A stretch of DNA of 59,876 bases. Source: Acidobacteriota bacterium. Its GTDB lineage: Bacteria; Acidobacteriota; Blastocatellia; Pyrinomonadales; Pyrinomonadaceae. Below the pieces are notes generated by a model. It did no database searches, was not told where the DNA came from, and was given only the letters and a program-made list of their open reading frames with translations. Location: contig JAKOVX010000117.1 in assembly GCA_029781855.1 (NCBI GenBank), forward strand, positions 1 through 59,876, written 5' to 3'. This document shows positions 44,534-54,051 of the stretch, in pieces. A program made the translations under genes and the position numbers. Position 1 is the first letter of the stretch, and each line of letters begins with the position of its first letter.

Positions 44534-45640
44534 ATGAGCGTACCCCTTCAAGATCTCTCGATCCGTCACAAGATCGGCCAGCTATTCTTCATTGGAATTC
44601 CGGGTCCCGAACTCGACGAACAAACCCGACTGTTACTGGAAGAAGTCTCGCCTGGTGGAGTGTGCCTCTTTGCACGAAACATCCGAGAAGCCGCACAGAC
44701 GCGTCGGTTGCTCGATGGCATCCGCGAAAAGCTGCCCGCAATACCATTCCTGAGTCTGGATCAGGAAGGCGGGACCGTCGATCGTCTGCGAAAGATCGTA
44801 ACGCCAATATCGGCCGCCGGACGCGTCCGAACCAGACAAGAAGCGGCTGATATGGCGGAACTGATAGCCGAAACGATAAGCATTCTCGGATTTAATATGA
44901 ATTTTGCTCCCGTCGTCGATGTCGTCGATGCTGAAAGGGGCTCGTCATCGAACGGCTTGTTCACCCGACCTTTCGGGCATTCGAAAGAAGATGTCGTCGA
45001 GCTGGCGGGCGAAATCCTTCGCGTAATGCAACAGCACGGTGCGATCGGTTGCCTGAAACACTTCCCCGGCCTCGGCGGGGCAAAGGTCGACTCGCACGAA
45101 GAACTGCCGTTGGTCAATATCAGCAAGGATGAGTTGTTCGACAAGGATCTGTATCCGTACCGCGAGCTGTTGAAATCCGGCGAAGTGCACGCCGTAATGG
45201 CGGCCCACGCCAGCTTTCCGGCCGTTGACTTGCAGGAACGCGGTCAAAATGGCAAACTTTTACCGTCCTCATTGAGTAAACACTTCATCACCACATTACT
45301 TCGCGGCGAATTGCAGTACGAGGGACTTGTGATCACCGACGATCTGGAAATGGGAGCGATCATCAAAAACTACGGAATTGGCGAGGCCTGTGTCATGGCG
45401 ATCGATGCCGGCGTGGACATGCTCGCTATCTGCGCCGATCCCGGTAACATTGTCCAGGGCTTCGACGCCGTGGCCGACGCCGTGGGAGATGGGCGTATCG
45501 AGATGAGCCGGATCGAAGAGTCGCTAGAACGAATATCAGCAGTAAGGTCGTTTCTACCGGATCCGCCGGTCTTCGACCCGGCCCGATTGCATTCGCTTTC
45601 AAGCGAGATAGCCGGCTTTAACGAGCGGCTCGAAAAATAA
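44534..45640 (+). CDS. nagZ: Beta-N-acetylhexosaminidase (GH3)
   Basis: 368 residues, GH3. It has KIGQLFFIGIPGPELDEQTR, PFLSLDQEGGTVDRLRK, IGCLKHFPGLGGAKVDSHEE (the NagZ KHFPG-x-G-x3-DSH block with the catalytic His of the His/Asp dyad), AVMAAHASFPAVD, and EGLVITDDLEMGAIIKNYGI with the nucleophile Asp. No signal peptide is present, consistent with cytoplasmic peptidoglycan recycling. The usual KHFPGHGD becomes KHFPGLGG, a variation of note. It is followed by the binding-protein gene after 14 bp. Confidence 0.9.
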   Translation: MSVPLQDLSIRHKIGQLFFIGIPGPELDEQTRLLLEEVSPGGVCLFARNIREAAQTRRLLDGIREKLPAIPFLSLDQEGGTVDRLRKIVTPISAAGRVRTRQEAADMAELIAETISILGFNMNFAPVVDVVDAERGSSSNGLFTRPFGHSKEDVVELAGEILRVMQQHGAIGCLKHFPGLGGAKVDSHEELPLVNISKDELFDKDLYPYRELLKSGEVHAVMAAHASFPAVDLQERGQNGKLLPSSLSKHFITTLLRGELQYEGLVITDDLEMGAIIKNYGIGEACVMAIDAGVDMLAICADPGNIVQGFDAVADAVGDGRIEMSRIEESLERISAVRSFLPDPPVFDPARLHSLSSEIAGFNERLEK

Positions 45641-45654
45641 TAAGGAGCTACGTT

Positions 45655-47319
45655 TTGAAAAATTCCTTTCTTTTGCTTTTGTTTGTTCTCGTATTGACGG
45701 CATCGACGTGTCGCAAACGCGACGTCGAATACGTCACGATCGCCCTCCCCGAGAAATTCACATCGTTCGATACGCTGACCATGTCCGGATCTGACGCGTC
45801 CGCCGACCGGGTCCGGAACCTGATCTTCAATTCCCTGGTCAAAAAGGACGAGAATTTCGATTACGTCGGCGAACTGGCAAAAGAGATCGAAACCTCGGCG
45901 GACGGAATGACGATAACATTCAAACTCCGCGATGGCATCAAGTTTCACAACGGACAGCAATTTACCTCGGCGGACGTTAAATACACCTTCGACGAGCTGT
46001 TTAAGAGCAACGGCTTTAAGTCAGGGGCGTTTTTTGACACGGTGCCTGTCGGCAAGACCGAACCTGCCAAACAGAGCACCACGGCAACGCCGCCGGCAGC
46101 ACCGGCTAATGCGAATGCCAATACAAAGCGTGCCGATGAGCCTGTGAAGGTCGAGGAGCCCAAGACCAAGCGCGTTCCGCATATAACCAAGATCGAGACT
46201 CCTGATCCGATGACCGTTGTGTTTACGGTGACGAGGCCTGCGCTGCGTAACCAGCTCCTTGCAAACCTCGTCGCGATCCCGATCATACCTACGGGTACCG
46301 TTGCTGAACAAAAAGACAAGCCGATCGGTTCCGGGCCTTTCAAATTTGTTAGCTTCGACGCATCACAGAATATTGTTGAATTGGCCGCAAATCCCGATTA
46401 CTGGGAAGGCGCGCCAAAGATACAGAAACTGCGGGTGAAGACAGTTACGGATGCCAATTCACTTCAGGCCGAGCTGGCGACCGGCGGCGTCGATATAGCT
46501 GCCAATCCGTCGAACTTGCCGCCCGACACGATCAAATCGCTTGCCAACAATCCAAACCTAAAGATCGATCAGTCAGACGGATCGAATATTCAATATCTCG
46601 TTTTCAACACACAGTCGGCCCCATTGAATAATGTAAAGATACGACAGGCGATCGGCTATGCGATCGACCGGCAAAAGATCGTTACCGAGCTGCTATTCGA
46701 CGAAGCGAAGGTCGCAAACTCGATCCTGCCGCCGCAATCGTGGGCGTACACGCCGGGAACTGTTTACAGCTATGATCCGGCGAAGGCAAAACAGCTTCTC
46801 AAGGAGGCCGGTTACAAGAACGAGCCGATCAGCTTCAAGTTCGGCTCCGGCAATCTCGCTGTCAGCCAATATTCTCAGGTGATACAGAGCGCGTTGACCG
46901 ACATCGGGCTCAACGTCCAGATCGAGACACTCGAGGTCAATACGATCCGCCAACAGCTTGCCCAAGGGCAATTTCAGGTCTACACCGGCGTCTGGATCGG
47001 CGGCAACCAGGATCCGATCTTTTTACGCGACCTCTTCAGCTCGACAAAGATCCCTGGCGGTGCCGTTTCGTGCTGCAACCGCAGCAGGTACTCGAACGCT
47101 CAGGTCGATAAGGACGTCGAGGACGCGATCAATTCGGTCGATAAGGCCGCTGCCAAGCAGCTTTACGGAAAGGTGTGGACTACAGTCAGTTCGGAATTGC
47201 CGCTGCTTCCCCTCTGGTATCCGGCCAATATCGTCGTCACCAGCAAGCGGATCGGCAACGTCAAGATCAGCCCGAGCGGCGATTGGAGTTTCGTAAAAAA
47301 CCTGACAGTCACAAATTAG
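45655..47319 (+). CDS. ABC transporter substrate-binding protein (family 5, peptide/nickel type)
   Basis: 554 residues. Begins with a hydrophobic export signal (MKNSFLLLLFVLVLTASTCR), perhaps lipidated at Cys19 though the lipobox (ASTC) is poor. The SBP_bac_5 pattern is clear: DVEYVTIALPEKFTSFDTLT, KDENFDYVGELAKEIETSAD, FKLRDGIKFHNGQQFTSADV, GSGPFKFVSFDASQNIVELA, NPDYWEGAPKIQKLRVKTVT, IRQAIGYAIDRQKIVTEL. A Pro/Ala/Asn/Lys-rich insertion (PPAAPANANANTKRADEP) is unusual. The start is TTG 45655 with AAGGAG 7 bases upstream. No permease or ATPase genes follow in the window. Confidence 0.9.
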   Translation: MKNSFLLLLFVLVLTASTCRKRDVEYVTIALPEKFTSFDTLTMSGSDASADRVRNLIFNSLVKKDENFDYVGELAKEIETSADGMTITFKLRDGIKFHNGQQFTSADVKYTFDELFKSNGFKSGAFFDTVPVGKTEPAKQSTTATPPAAPANANANTKRADEPVKVEEPKTKRVPHITKIETPDPMTVVFTVTRPALRNQLLANLVAIPIIPTGTVAEQKDKPIGSGPFKFVSFDASQNIVELAANPDYWEGAPKIQKLRVKTVTDANSLQAELATGGVDIAANPSNLPPDTIKSLANNPNLKIDQSDGSNIQYLVFNTQSAPLNNVKIRQAIGYAIDRQKIVTELLFDEAKVANSILPPQSWAYTPGTVYSYDPAKAKQLLKEAGYKNEPISFKFGSGNLAVSQYSQVIQSALTDIGLNVQIETLEVNTIRQQLAQGQFQVYTGVWIGGNQDPIFLRDLFSSTKIPGGAVSCCNRSRYSNAQVDKDVEDAINSVDKAAAKQLYGKVWTTVSSELPLLPLWYPANIVVTSKRIGNVKISPSGDWSFVKNLTVTN

Positions 47320-47340
47320 ACGCCGGATACGTCAGCAAAC

Positions 47341-47368
47341 TTGACAATTACGGCGTAGGCAGTAAAAT
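47341..47368 (+). promoter_or_regulatory. Promoter of the tRNA-Gly gene
   Basis: TTGACA (47341-47346), 16-base spacer, TAAAAT (47363-47368). RNA would begin near 47375, about 7 bases before tRNA-Gly. The tRNA-Cys gene downstream may share it. Confidence 0.7.
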
Positions 47369-47381
47369 TATGGTTTGCCAA

Positions 47382-47456
47382 GCGGGAGTAGCTCAGTGGT
47401 AGAGCGCGACCTTGCCAAGGTCGAAGTCGCGAGTTCAAGTCTCGTCTCCCGCTCCA
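47382..47456 (+). tRNA. tRNA-Gly (anticodon GCC)
   Basis: 75-base cloverleaf. The acceptor GCGGGAG pairs with CTCCCGC. The D arm is GCTC...GAGC, the anticodon stem GACC...GGTC encloses TTGCCAA (anticodon GCC), and the T arm is GCGAG-TTCAAGT-CTCGT. The CCA end is encoded. All arms are intact. Confidence 0.96.
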
Positions 47457-47465
47457 GTTTTAGGA

Positions 47466-47535
47466 GTAGGCAGTTCGCAGTTGGCACAACGGCAGTGAGT
47501 AATTGACTGCCATCTGCCCACAGCCAACTGCCTAC
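47466..47535. repeat. Nested inverted repeats between the two tRNA genes
   Basis: GTAGGCAGTT (47466-47475) is matched exactly by AACTGCCTAC (47526-47535). GCAGTTGGC/GCCAACTGC repeats the pattern inside, and GGCAGT...ACTGCC forms a small hairpin at 47491-47511. It may act as an RNA processing structure or be part of an intergenic repeat family. Confidence 0.55.
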
Positions 47536-47548
47536 TTTCATTTCAAAC

Positions 47549-47724
<176 letters not shown>

Positions 47725-48199
47725 TAACGAAATATGAATGCATTTCGCGCCTATGAATTGCCCGTTCGGGGCGAAAATTGCCCTCGGAAACAGGTTCAGT
47801 TGAGCACAGACCTTTGACCACTCTCCGTTCCCGATCACCCTGTTAAGTAAAATAAGGTGGTGTCGGGAAAATGAATGACCGATCTGATGGCCATCACCAG
47901 TGCTTCATCGTGATTCGATTTGAGAGATCCGGATTTCGTGCGAACCTATAAGCCGCTTCGGTTGGCGTCGGACACCACAGCACTTGACGAGTCCGCAACG
48001 CGAAAGAGTCCGTCGAGCGACCACAATAAAGCCGGAAATCTAGGCTGCAGATAGGGACGAAGATTGGAGTAGTTTAGTCATGACCGCACTCAAGCTGGTG
48101 TTTCTGGCCGACGATGTGAAAGATCTCGCTTAGATTCGATATCTACGATGAAATTAAAGCGAGTGAAAGCAGTAATTTGGTGTGTTGTGGACTAAGATC

Positions 48200-49423
48200 T
48201 CATTCGTAACGAAGTGCTTCGATCGGGTCCAGACTGGCCGCTTTTCTTGCCGGATAATAGCCGAAGAAGACCCCCACAGCTACCGAGAAGATCACTGAGC
48301 CGACGATCGCCGTCGAAGAGATCAATGTTGCCCAGCCCAGGATCTTCGGAATGAGAATTGAGATCAAAATTCCAAGGAATATTCCTATCGCACCACCGGT
48401 TAGACTCAATACGATCGCTTCTATTAGAAATTGTGTCCGGATGGCGGACGAACGGGCGCCGATCGCCATGCGAATGCCGATCTCCCGAGTTCGTTCAGTC
48501 ACAGAAACCAACATGATATTCATGATGCCGATGCCGCCCACTAACAGTGAGACGCCGGCAATGCTGCCGAGCAAAAGTGTCATGATGCTGTTTGTCGCAT
48601 CTGCTGTGGCCGCAATATCCGCCTGGTTGCGCACAAAGAAGTCGTCATCCTCGTTTGGCGCGAGCTTGTGTCGTTGCCTGAGCAGCGCCGTGATCTGGGT
48701 TTGGGCAGTGTGTGTTGCCTCGGGGGTGACAGCCGACACGTACGCCGACTGAACATAAGTGATGGCGAGCAGTTTCTTTTGCACCGTGATGTAGGGAGCA
48801 AACGTGATGTCGTCCTGGTCGCGTCCCTGGGCGTCCTGGCCCTTGCTCGACATAACCCCGATCACACGAAATGGCAGGTTCATGACACGAACCGTTTGGC
48901 CCACAGGGTCCGTGCCGGCGAACAGGTTCGTCGCAACCGTCTGGCCAAGAACGATAACCCTGGCCTCAGTTTGCACGTCCGAATCGCTGATGAAAACACC
49001 ATCCTCGATCTTCCACTTGCGGATCTCCTGAAACTGATCGCCCACACCCTGGACGCTCGTGTTCCAGTTTGAGTTTCCGAACACAATTTGCGCTCGTGAC
49101 GAAACGACCGGACTGACCATCGCTACCGTGGGCACTTCACGTTTTATCGCCTCGACGTCATCTTCGGTCAAAGTCCGGCGTCCCAAGTCGGCCGTGCCGC
49201 TGCGCACACCGCCCGTATTTGCAGCACCGGCGACTACAAAAAGCAGGTTTGTACCAATGCTCTCGATCTGGGCGTTTACCGAAGCTTGTGCCCCCTGTCC
49301 GATACTGACCATCGCGATCACCGCCGCCACGCCGATGATAACTCCGAGCATCGTTAGAGTCGCACGGGCCTTGTTGCGGGCCAATGCTCTGAACGCAATA
49401 CGAATGGTCATCAGAAAATTCAT
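48200..49423 (-). CDS. ABC transporter permease (MacB-type, FtsX fold)
   Basis: 407 residues. N-terminal helix and periplasmic MacB_PCD domain (MTIRIAFRALARNKARATLT, MLGVIIGVAAVIAMVSIGQG), then three C-terminal helices including SIAGVSLLVGGIGIMNIMLV, SVTERTREIGIRMAIGARSS, and ending YYPARKAASLDPIEALRYE, the family C-terminus. The ATPase part of MacB is on a separate gene (49681-50577), so this is the split form. It is the last gene of the efflux operon. Confidence 0.93.
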   Translation of the reverse strand: MNFLMTIRIAFRALARNKARATLTMLGVIIGVAAVIAMVSIGQGAQASVNAQIESIGTNLLFVVAGAANTGGVRSGTADLGRRTLTEDDVEAIKREVPTVAMVSPVVSSRAQIVFGNSNWNTSVQGVGDQFQEIRKWKIEDGVFISDSDVQTEARVIVLGQTVATNLFAGTDPVGQTVRVMNLPFRVIGVMSSKGQDAQGRDQDDITFAPYITVQKKLLAITYVQSAYVSAVTPEATHTAQTQITALLRQRHKLAPNEDDDFFVRNQADIAATADATNSIMTLLLGSIAGVSLLVGGIGIMNIMLVSVTERTREIGIRMAIGARSSAIRTQFLIEAIVLSLTGGAIGIFLGILISILIPKILGWATLISSTAIVGSVIFSVAVGVFFGYYPARKAASLDPIEALRYE

Positions 49424-49441
49424 TTGATCGTCGAAATTTCG

Positions 49442-49684
49442 CTATATGATAAATCTCAGCACAACGTACGGAACCAGAAAGAAAGCTATGGTTATCAGTT
49501 TGAAAAACGCAAGACCGGCGTAATTTATGGCATTGAATCTCTCTACCGGGAGCTCGACAAAGAGGTTGCTCAACTTATGAAAACCATCGTGAACGAAGGC
49601 AATCAAGAGGAACCACAAAATGAGGATCACGTAGTCGAGGACCGCACACCACAGCAAGACATCTTTAAATACTTGTAAGTTCAT
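49442..49684 (-). CDS. Small membrane protein, DUF6868-like
   Basis: 80 residues with two hydrophobic segments, about 8-31 and 55-78. The pattern LWCAVLDYVILILWFLLIAF, HDGFHKLSNLFVELPVERFN, AINYAGLAFFKLITIAFFLV matches the small two-helix family I know as DUF6868. No function is known. Its ATG overlaps the stop of the ATPase gene by 4 bases and the permease follows 18 bp later, so it is translated as part of the efflux operon. Confidence 0.75.
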   Translation of the reverse strand: MNLQVFKDVLLWCAVLDYVILILWFLLIAFVHDGFHKLSNLFVELPVERFNAINYAGLAFFKLITIAFFLVPYVVLRFII

Positions 49685-50577
49685 TTGTTCTCCTTCAAAT
49701 TAGCAGGCTCATCATTTTCAAGATCCTCATCCTCATCTAAAACCTCCGGGACCTTTTTTAGCTCCTCTGTAGCGTCGAGACGATCGATGACCGGATGATC
49801 TTTCTTGATGCGGCCGTCTTTGAACAGGACGATGCGCTCCGCGAACTGAGCAATGTCGGCCTCATGGGTTACTACCACCAGCGTGATGCCTTTCTCACGA
49901 TTGAGCTTCTGGAAGATCTCCATCACCTCTATCGACGTTCGAGAATCGAGATTTCCCGTTGGCTCATCAGCAAGTATTATCGAAGGTTGATTGACCAACG
50001 ATCGAGCTATAGCCACGCGCTGCTGTTGACCGCCGGACAGTTGATTCGGATTATTGTTCTCGCGGCCGGCCAGGCCGACCGCAGCGAGAGCCTCGGACGT
50101 CCGTTTCGATCTTTCCGCGGCTTCGATGCCGGCATACAGCATAGGTAGCTCGACATTCTCGCTTGCCGACGTTCGGGAGAGCAGATTGAAACCCTGAAAA
50201 ACAAATCCTATCTTGCGATTACGAATGTCAGCTCTGGCGTCCTTCGTTAACGTTGAAACATCCTCCCCGTCCAAAAAGTAATTGCCTTTGGTCGGGTTAT
50301 CGAGGCAGCCGAGGATGTTCATCATCGTCGACTTGCCGGAACCGGATGTGCCCATAATTGCTACGAATTCGCCCTTACGTATCGTGAGCGAAATACCTCG
50401 TAATGCGTGAACCTCAACCGCACCCATCTGGTAAACCTTATGGATATTTTCCATGAGGATCACGGGTATGTTGGTCGCGGCGAACCGATCCTGGCTGGTC
50501 GAGGACGCGCTCGTTTGCCCGTCCACGCCTATCAGGCAGGCGACTTTATTGCCATTTTGCTGAGATTCGTCCTTCAT
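49681..50577 (-). CDS. ABC transporter ATP-binding protein (MacB/LolD-type)
   Basis: 298 residues. Walker A is GTSGSGKSTMMNILG, Q-loop region FVFQGFNLLSRTSASENVEL, signature LSGGQQQRVAIARSLV, Walker B IILADEPTGNLDSRT, and H-loop VVVTHEADIAQFAERI. It energises the MacB-type permease. About 40 residues precede the ABC domain and about 45 acidic residues (DEDEDLENDEPANLKENK) follow, both outside the fold. Start at ATG 50577 (MKDESQQ) with GAAGGT upstream; a further upstream ATG would overlap the MacA-like gene. Confidence 0.92.
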   Translation of the reverse strand: MKDESQQNGNKVACLIGVDGQTSASSTSQDRFAATNIPVILMENIHKVYQMGAVEVHALRGISLTIRKGEFVAIMGTSGSGKSTMMNILGCLDNPTKGNYFLDGEDVSTLTKDARADIRNRKIGFVFQGFNLLSRTSASENVELPMLYAGIEAAERSKRTSEALAAVGLAGRENNNPNQLSGGQQQRVAIARSLVNQPSIILADEPTGNLDSRTSIEVMEIFQKLNREKGITLVVVTHEADIAQFAERIVLFKDGRIKKDHPVIDRLDATEELKKVPEVLDEDEDLENDEPANLKENK

Positions 50578-50590
50578 TGCTACCTTCAGT

Positions 50591-52141
50591 TCAACGCCCA
50601 GGCGGACGGCCGCCACCGGTCGATCCCCCGAATCCGGGAGCGGACTGGGTATTCGATGCTCTTGCGGTTCCCGACGTCGTTTCGGACGTTACGAGCATGT
50701 CCCCTTGCTTCAGGTCGCCCTCCACCATTTCGGTGAATGACCCATCCGTGATGCCTATCTTCACCTCATGCCGTTGCAGGTTATTGTTCTGAGTAAGCGT
50801 CCAAACAATTCGTGTTTGGCCGGGTAAGACAGGTGTCGTCGGCGAACTGACAGACCTGTTCTCGCCGGCCTGGTCCTGCATTACCTTTGAAGAATTCTGA
50901 TCGTTCGCGTTTCCGCCGGCATTCCTTGCCGGGCGAGAGCCGCGATCCGGTGCGAACCGAAATGCCGAATTCGGGATCTTAATAACATTTTCCCGCTGAT
51001 CGATCACAAAAGTGAGATCGGCAGTCATGCCGGGTTTTAGCTTTTGATCCGGGTTATCGACATTCACTACAACGTTGTAGGTAACAACGTTGGATACTGT
51101 CTGCGCGTTGAGTCGGATCTGGTTGATCTTCCCGACGAACGTTTGTCCCGGAAATGCGTCCACGGTGAAGTTGACCTTGTTCGTGTTGTTGATCGAACCG
51201 ATGTCCGCCTCGTCGATATTCGCTATGACCTGCATCTGTGTAAGGTCGTTCGCTATCGTGAAAAGCGTCGGAGCCGAAAGACTCGCGGCCACAGTTTGTC
51301 CTACATCAATTTGACGCGAAACGACGACCCCGTTAATGGGTGACGTGATCGTGGTGTGAGACAGATTTATTTTGGCAAGGCTAAGCGCCGCCGAAGCCTG
51401 TTTTATTTGGGCCTTAGTAACCAATACCTGTGATTCCATCTGCTCGACCGCGGCCGTCGCCTGTGCGATCCCGGAACTATTCGCAGATGTTTCGGTGATA
51501 GTTGCCTGATTAACCTGAGCCAACGCCTGTTCGTATTTGGCTTGAGCACTCTTGTATCCGGTTTGAGCTACCTCAAGATCTCGCTGAGCAATGATTCCTT
51601 CGTTGAAAAGGGCCTGTTGTTTGTTCAGTAGCGACAGTGCGTCGTCGCTCTGAGCCTTTAGGCTGTTCAAATTGCCTTGCGCACTTGATACACCGGCCTT
51701 TTGATTAAGGACGTTCGAACGCGCAGCCGAAAGCTGGGCCTTTGCGTTGGAAAGGTTCGCCTGTGCCACTTTGAGGCTCGCACTTGACTGGTCCAAATTC
51801 GCCTGAGCCTGCTGCACTTGCGCTTTTAACGGAAGCGGGTCAAGTTCTGCGATCACTTGCCCTTTATGGACCTCCGAGTTGAAATCCACGTACAAAGCCG
51901 AGATCGTCCCCGAAGCCTGGCTTCCGACCTGCACCGTCGTAACTGCCTGCAAGGTACCGGTCGAGGACACTTTGTTTATCAGACTACCCTGCGTTACCTG
52001 CGCCGTGGCGTATGTAACGGTGCCTGACCCTCGAACGAAGTAGAAGTAATAGACCGCGACGGTAGCAACCAGTAGCAGGACTGCGAGCCAGAAAATTCGG
52101 CCCTTCATATTGGTGAGCTTAAACGTATCTATAATTGGCAT
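50591..52141 (-). CDS. Efflux RND/MacA-type periplasmic adaptor (HlyD family)
   Basis: 516 residues. N-terminal membrane anchor (IFWLAVLLLVATVAVYYFYF), biotinyl-lipoyl half (SGTLQAVTTVQVGSQASGTI, ISALYVDFNSEVHKGQVIAE), a very long alpha-hairpin of two Ala/Gln-rich helices (about 90-260), the second lipoyl half (TTITSPINGVVVSRQIDVGQ), beta-barrel and membrane-proximal domain. The C-terminus adds a Gly/Asn/Pro-rich stretch. It bridges the permease and the TolC-like pore. Located between the TolC-like and ATPase genes. Confidence 0.92.
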   Translation of the reverse strand: MPIIDTFKLTNMKGRIFWLAVLLLVATVAVYYFYFVRGSGTVTYATAQVTQGSLINKVSSTGTLQAVTTVQVGSQASGTISALYVDFNSEVHKGQVIAELDPLPLKAQVQQAQANLDQSSASLKVAQANLSNAKAQLSAARSNVLNQKAGVSSAQGNLNSLKAQSDDALSLLNKQQALFNEGIIAQRDLEVAQTGYKSAQAKYEQALAQVNQATITETSANSSGIAQATAAVEQMESQVLVTKAQIKQASAALSLAKINLSHTTITSPINGVVVSRQIDVGQTVAASLSAPTLFTIANDLTQMQVIANIDEADIGSINNTNKVNFTVDAFPGQTFVGKINQIRLNAQTVSNVVTYNVVVNVDNPDQKLKPGMTADLTFVIDQRENVIKIPNSAFRFAPDRGSRPARNAGGNANDQNSSKVMQDQAGENRSVSSPTTPVLPGQTRIVWTLTQNNNLQRHEVKIGITDGSFTEMVEGDLKQGDMLVTSETTSGTARASNTQSAPGFGGSTGGGRPPGR

Positions 52142-52164
52142 CGTTATTGGTCCTCAAGGGCCGA

Positions 52165-53943
52165 TCATTTGATCTCCACGTTGTTACTTGTAAGAGTCGT
52201 TCCGGTCGCTTGCTGCAAGGCAGAGATCGCATTGTTATAAGCTGACAGTCCATTTATCTCAGCACCCCGGGCCTGAATGAGATCGTTTTGACGTGTCAGC
52301 ACCAGGAACGTCGTCGACAATCCGGAGGCAAATTTCTTCTGTTCTCCGTCAAGTTGCGTCTCGGCGTATTGTCGAGCAAGCCGTGCGGCATCGAGGTTCT
52401 GTTTTGCGAGAACGACGGCTTGATAGGAACTCCTGACATCCGCCTCGATCGTCTGCATTTGCTTACGCTGCTGGAGATCGGTCATCTTTGCTTCCTCGAG
52501 CGCCCGCCCGAGGTTCGCCTCCGCAGTCTTGTTATGTAACGGCAAACTGATGGTCAGGCCGACCGTGACCGTGTTGTATCGGTTGGTCGCCAGATTTCCC
52601 AATGAAGTTCCGTAGCCGCCGACGAAGTTGCTGTTGATGTTGGTCGTAGTGACGGTCGGTGGAATATTGCCCGGAGAACAAAGCCCGTTCGAGCCAAGTA
52701 TAGTGCCGGTCGGGCAAGTGAGTGTCGAAACGGGCGAGCCACCAACACCGGTAGCACTGTAGCTCGAAACCAGATCGATCTGCGGCTTGGTCTGATTACG
52801 ATAATATTTAACGTTCAACTGATCAATGTCAGCTTGAGTTTTGAACTGCTCGATCTCTGGCCGATTTGCGTAAGCATTCGTGAGCGAATCGTCAAGACTG
52901 ATACCGGGCTCTCGCTCTTCAAGCAGGTCCGTCGGATTTATGTCCTGGTTCCAAATGTTGGATTGCGTTCCCTCGACAACCAGTGACTTCAGGGCATTCT
53001 GTGCCTGCGTTGCCGCATTTTTTGCCTGAAATAGAGACTGTCTACGGGTCTCAAGTGTGGCCTTGGCAGTAACTACGTCAAGCGGTGCCAGCATGCCAAC
53101 GTCGACCTGTTTTTGGTTATCGTCCACGAGCTTTTGGGCCAATTCCACCCCGTCGTTCTGCACAGAAACATTGCGCTGAGCAAGAGCCAGATTCCAATAA
53201 GCCTGTTGTACCTGATAGATAGTCGAGATCACCTGTTGGCGAAACTGCGAATCGGTCAAGGTAAGCGTCTTTTTTGCAACCAAGATCTGCAGGCGTCCGG
53301 AATCGATCGATCGGTTTCGCCAGAGCGGTTGGGTGTAGCTGAACGAAAGCTGCGGCGTGTATAGCGGCGAAGCGATCGCGTTGTTGGATGTCGAACGTGT
53401 GTTATCGAAACTGGTTTGGAACAACCCGCCGCCAAACTGAATTGGCTTCTGTAATCCGGCATTGAAGGTCGCAGTTTGTGTTGAAACGGTCTGCTGCGAC
53501 GTGGTCAATGATGTGATCCGCGAGATATTCGGCTGCCGGGTGGAATTGAACGACGGCGACGCAGAAAACACCGGCTCGTAGTAACCTTGAGCCGCGAGGA
53601 GGTTGTATTCAGAGATCTTTAGATTTCGCCGTTCGATCTCGATGTCGACATTGTTTGCGAGGGCGGTCAAAATGGCAGTTCTGAGGGACCAAAAGACGGC
53701 ACGATCGCTGTCAAGCGGATCTTTTGCCGGAATTGGGATCGCTCCGCCGTTATCGCCTTTGCTAACCGTGACAACGGCCGGGACCGGTGTCGGTTTGGGT
53801 GATCCGGTCGAAGGCGTTGACTGAGCATGTGCGCAGCTGACAAAGGCGACAAAGAAAAAGATCACGCCGCAGAGTGCCGCCTTGTACGGCGGATAAAAAT
53901 CGTTAGGTGCAACTTCGGGTTCACGACTGTTCATATTCGCCAA
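52165..53943 (-). CDS. TolC-like outer-membrane efflux protein
   Basis: 592 residues. Signal peptide (AALCGVIFFFVAFVSCAHAQ), a Pro-rich linker (STGSPKPTPVPAVVTV), then two OEP repeats: NNVDIEIERRNLKISEYNLL, QQAYWNLALAQRNVSVQNDG, then AEANLGRALEEAKMTDLQQR and SYQAVVLAKQNLDAARLARQ, with helices making the periplasmic tunnel. It forms the outer-membrane pore of the tripartite pump and is the first gene of this operon. An insertion with cysteines (LTCPTGTILGSNGLCSPG) is unusual. Confidence 0.9.
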   Translation of the reverse strand: MANMNSREPEVAPNDFYPPYKAALCGVIFFFVAFVSCAHAQSTPSTGSPKPTPVPAVVTVSKGDNGGAIPIPAKDPLDSDRAVFWSLRTAILTALANNVDIEIERRNLKISEYNLLAAQGYYEPVFSASPSFNSTRQPNISRITSLTTSQQTVSTQTATFNAGLQKPIQFGGGLFQTSFDNTRSTSNNAIASPLYTPQLSFSYTQPLWRNRSIDSGRLQILVAKKTLTLTDSQFRQQVISTIYQVQQAYWNLALAQRNVSVQNDGVELAQKLVDDNQKQVDVGMLAPLDVVTAKATLETRRQSLFQAKNAATQAQNALKSLVVEGTQSNIWNQDINPTDLLEEREPGISLDDSLTNAYANRPEIEQFKTQADIDQLNVKYYRNQTKPQIDLVSSYSATGVGGSPVSTLTCPTGTILGSNGLCSPGNIPPTVTTTNINSNFVGGYGTSLGNLATNRYNTVTVGLTISLPLHNKTAEANLGRALEEAKMTDLQQRKQMQTIEADVRSSYQAVVLAKQNLDAARLARQYAETQLDGEQKKFASGLSTTFLVLTRQNDLIQARGAEINGLSAYNNAISALQQATGTTLTSNNVEIK

Positions 53944-54051
53944 TTATCAGATCCTTGGATCTTTCAAAACTCCGCGATCAACGTTCTTTCTTCCAACACC
54001 ATCCGGCCATTTTACATTCGAGCCCTTGGGCCCAAGTTACCCTGTTAGGAT

